DNA from: an uncultured Spirochaetaceae bacterium
GTDB lineage: Bacteria > Spirochaetota > Spirochaetia > Sphaerochaetales > Sphaerochaetaceae
DNA length: 43,928 nucleotides
Direction of reading: 5' to 3'
Assembly (NCBI GenBank): GCA_944389115.1
Contig: CALXLE010000013.1
Span: forward strand, 1-43,928
Position 1 is the stretch's first letter; every line of letters starts with the position of its first letter. The notes under the pieces were generated by a model. That model did no database searches and had not been told where the DNA came from. It saw only the letters and a list, made by a program, of their open reading frames with translations. The position numbers were made by a program, and so were the translations under genes. Shown piece after piece: positions 42,185 to 43,928 of this stretch.

Positions 42185-43928
42185 ATGAATCGCAAGCAAA
42201 GGATTATGCTCATACGCATTCTGATCTCAGCAGCAATGGTCATTGCGTTTTCATTCATTCCTGTCACTGGCCTACCCCGCTTTGTGCTGTATATGCTGTC
42301 ATACCTCATCGTGGGCTATGATATCCTCAGGAAAGCCATAAAGGGCATCATACGCGGGCAGGTATTCGATGAATGCTTTCTGATGGCTACTGCGACTGTA
42401 GGAGCAATCGCACTCGCGCTCTATGAGAGAAGCGGTGATTATACGGAAGCTGTAGCTGTGATGCTCTTCTACCAGATTGGAGAGCTGTTCCAGAGCTATG
42501 CGGTGGGAAAGAGCCGGAAGAACATAACCGAGCTGATGGATATCCGTCCGGACTATGCGAATGTAGAGGTCAATGGGACCCTTGAGAAGGTCGATCCCGA
42601 TGATGTCGGAATCGGAACGATCATAATCGTACAGCCTGGGGAGAAGGTTCCTATCGATGGTGTTGTAATCGAAGGGGATTCATCTCTGAATACGAGTGCC
42701 CTGACAGGAGAAAGCCTTCCTAAGGAGATTCATCAGGGAGATGAGATAATCTCTGGCTCAATAAACATGACAGGACTTCTTAAGGTCAGGACAACGAAGG
42801 AGTTCGGTGACTCTACCGTATCGAAGATCCTTGATCTGGTTGAGAATGCAAGTTCCAGGAAGTCAAAGTCAGAGGACTTCATCTCCAAATTCGCAAGAAT
42901 ATATACCCCGGCAGTCTGCCTCAGCGCCCTCGCGCTTGCCATTCTGCCCCCGATTGCATCTATGGTCATGGGAGGAAGTGCAGACTGGGAGATATGGATC
43001 TACAGAGCGCTTACATTCCTTGTCATAAGTTGTCCATGTGCTCTTGTGATATCCATCCCACTGTCGTTCTTCGCAGGAATCGGAGGAGCAAGCAACGCAG
43101 GCATACTGATCAAGGGATCGAACTACCTTGAGACGCTTTCAAAGACGAAGATCGTTGTCTTCGACAAGACAGGCACCCTTACCCAGGGAGTATTCGAAGT
43201 CAATGCAATACACCATGGTACAATCGACGATGAAAGGATAATCGAGTATGCAGCCCTGGCGGAGAGCGCTTCGTCCCATCCGATATCCAGAAGCCTGCAG
43301 AAAGCCTATGGGAAGGCAATAGACCGCTCAAGGGTCTCACATATCGAGGAGATCAGCGGCAATGGCGTGAAAGCGATTGTTGATGGCCATGAGATTGCAT
43401 GCGGCAATGATAAGCTCATGCATCAACTCGGCATCGAACCGATACTGTGCCACAGCATCGGAACAATCATCCATGTTTCGATTGATGGCATATATTCAGG
43501 GCATATTGTTATATCCGATGTGGTTAAACCCCATTCTGCAGAGGCAATCCAGTCCCTCAGGAAAATCGGAATCAGGAAGACTGTGATGCTCACGGGTGAT
43601 GCAAAGAAGGTCGCTGACCACGTAGCGGGGGAACTCGGTATCGATACTGTCTACAGCGAGCTCCTCCCTGCTGACAAGGTCGACAGGGTCGAAGAACTGA
43701 TTGCCTCGAAATCCAATGATGAAAAGCTTGCATTCGTCGGAGATGGCATAAACGATGCGCCTGTTCTCGGCAGGGCTGATATAGGGATCGCGATGGGAGC
43801 GATGGGATCCGATGCAGCAATCGAAGCTGCGGATGTCGTTCTCATGGATGATGATCCACTGAAGATACCCAAGGCCATAAAGATCTCGCAGAAATGCCTG
43901 AGGATTGTCTATGAGAACATAGTATTCG
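42185..43928 (+). CDS. P1B-type heavy-metal ATPase, Zn/Cd/Pb type (3' end cut)
   Basis: The frame starts at ATG 42185 (AGAGG 8 nt upstream) and is open to the window end, giving 581 residues and lacking the last helices. Membrane helices begin at once, with no N-terminal HMA domain. Landmarks in order: the actuator motif LTGES, the metal-path SCPCALVIS, the phosphorylation site DKTGTLT, and GDGINDAP. The MGAMGSDAAIEAADVVLM segment is typical of ZntA/CadA rather than copper pumps. It should export Zn, Cd or Pb across the inner membrane. The missing metal domain is supplied as the separate 72-residue protein just upstream. Confidence 0.93.
   Translation, partial: MNRKQRIMLIRILISAAMVIAFSFIPVTGLPRFVLYMLSYLIVGYDILRKAIKGIIRGQVFDECFLMATATVGAIALALYERSGDYTEAVAVMLFYQIGELFQSYAVGKSRKNITELMDIRPDYANVEVNGTLEKVDPDDVGIGTIIIVQPGEKVPIDGVVIEGDSSLNTSALTGESLPKEIHQGDEIISGSINMTGLLKVRTTKEFGDSTVSKILDLVENASSRKSKSEDFISKFARIYTPAVCLSALALAILPPIASMVMGGSADWEIWIYRALTFLVISCPCALVISIPLSFFAGIGGASNAGILIKGSNYLETLSKTKIVVFDKTGTLTQGVFEVNAIHHGTIDDERIIEYAALAESASSHPISRSLQKAYGKAIDRSRVSHIEEISGNGVKAIVDGHEIACGNDKLMHQLGIEPILCHSIGTIIHVSIDGIYSGHIVISDVVKPHSAEAIQSLRKIGIRKTVMLTGDAKKVADHVAGELGIDTVYSELLPADKVDRVEELIASKSNDEKLAFVGDGINDAPVLGRADIGIAMGAMGSDAAIEAADVVLMDDDPLKIPKAIKISQKCLRIVYENIVF

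Noticed and set aside
42733..42969. Minus-strand frame, and others opposite the P-type ATPase
   Set aside because: The plus strand carries an uninterrupted ATPase frame with all catalytic motifs through the end of the window.

Overview
The window is a dense bacterial chromosome segment of moderate GC. Its gene content best fits a host-associated spirochaete of the Sphaerochaeta/Treponema type. This placement is an inference from protein style: a BMP-type binding protein whose mature end reads GGSSES, a Wzi-like outer-membrane barrel, a histone H1-like small protein and a PurO/AICAR-transformylase split. No rRNA or tRNA gene was seen to test it.

Layout. 1-2689 (+): a TPR protein with a His/Cys tail, then tsaE, tsaB and trxB, all overlapping. 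3155-5915 (+): glgA and glgC for glycogen. 5935-8144: a decayed IS1182-like element with 79-bp inverted ends, a transposase scrap and an AT-rich beta-helix lipoprotein gene carrying a G8 tract in its signal peptide. 8175-19131 (-): a nine-gene purine operon, purE-C-F-M-N-O-AICARFT-D-L, with archaeal-type PurO and a separate AICAR transformylase instead of fused PurH. 19292-19495: a pyridoxamine-oxidase-like gene scrap. 19748-25635 (+): a GLUG/InlB-repeat lipoprotein, lon and a U32 protein. 25665-30678: envelope genes, with a GT4 and a periplasmic TPR protein on the minus strand and a Wzi-like barrel and GT2 on the plus strand. 30748-33880 (+): a histone H1-like protein, then diaminobutyrate aminotransferase and decarboxylase behind a structured leader. 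33881-34243 (-): an ArsR-family sensor. 34387-41309: a hydantoinase (+) facing a BMP-type ABC importer and hydantoin-type racemase (-). 41951-end (+): a small HMA metallochaperone and a Zn/Cd-type P1B ATPase, cut by the window edge, behind a strong promoter with a perfect 26-bp palindrome.

How the genes work together. The purine operon covers PRPP to IMP except PurK and PurB, which are not in this window. The dat/ddc pair would convert aspartate semialdehyde through 2,4-diaminobutyrate to 1,3-diaminopropane. The importer, hydantoinase and racemase form a likely uptake-and-opening route for a cyclic ureide. The envelope genes suggest surface glycan assembly. Several transcription units begin with a -10-like hexamer 7-8 nt before the ATG and no Shine-Dalgarno sequence, which predicts leaderless mRNAs.
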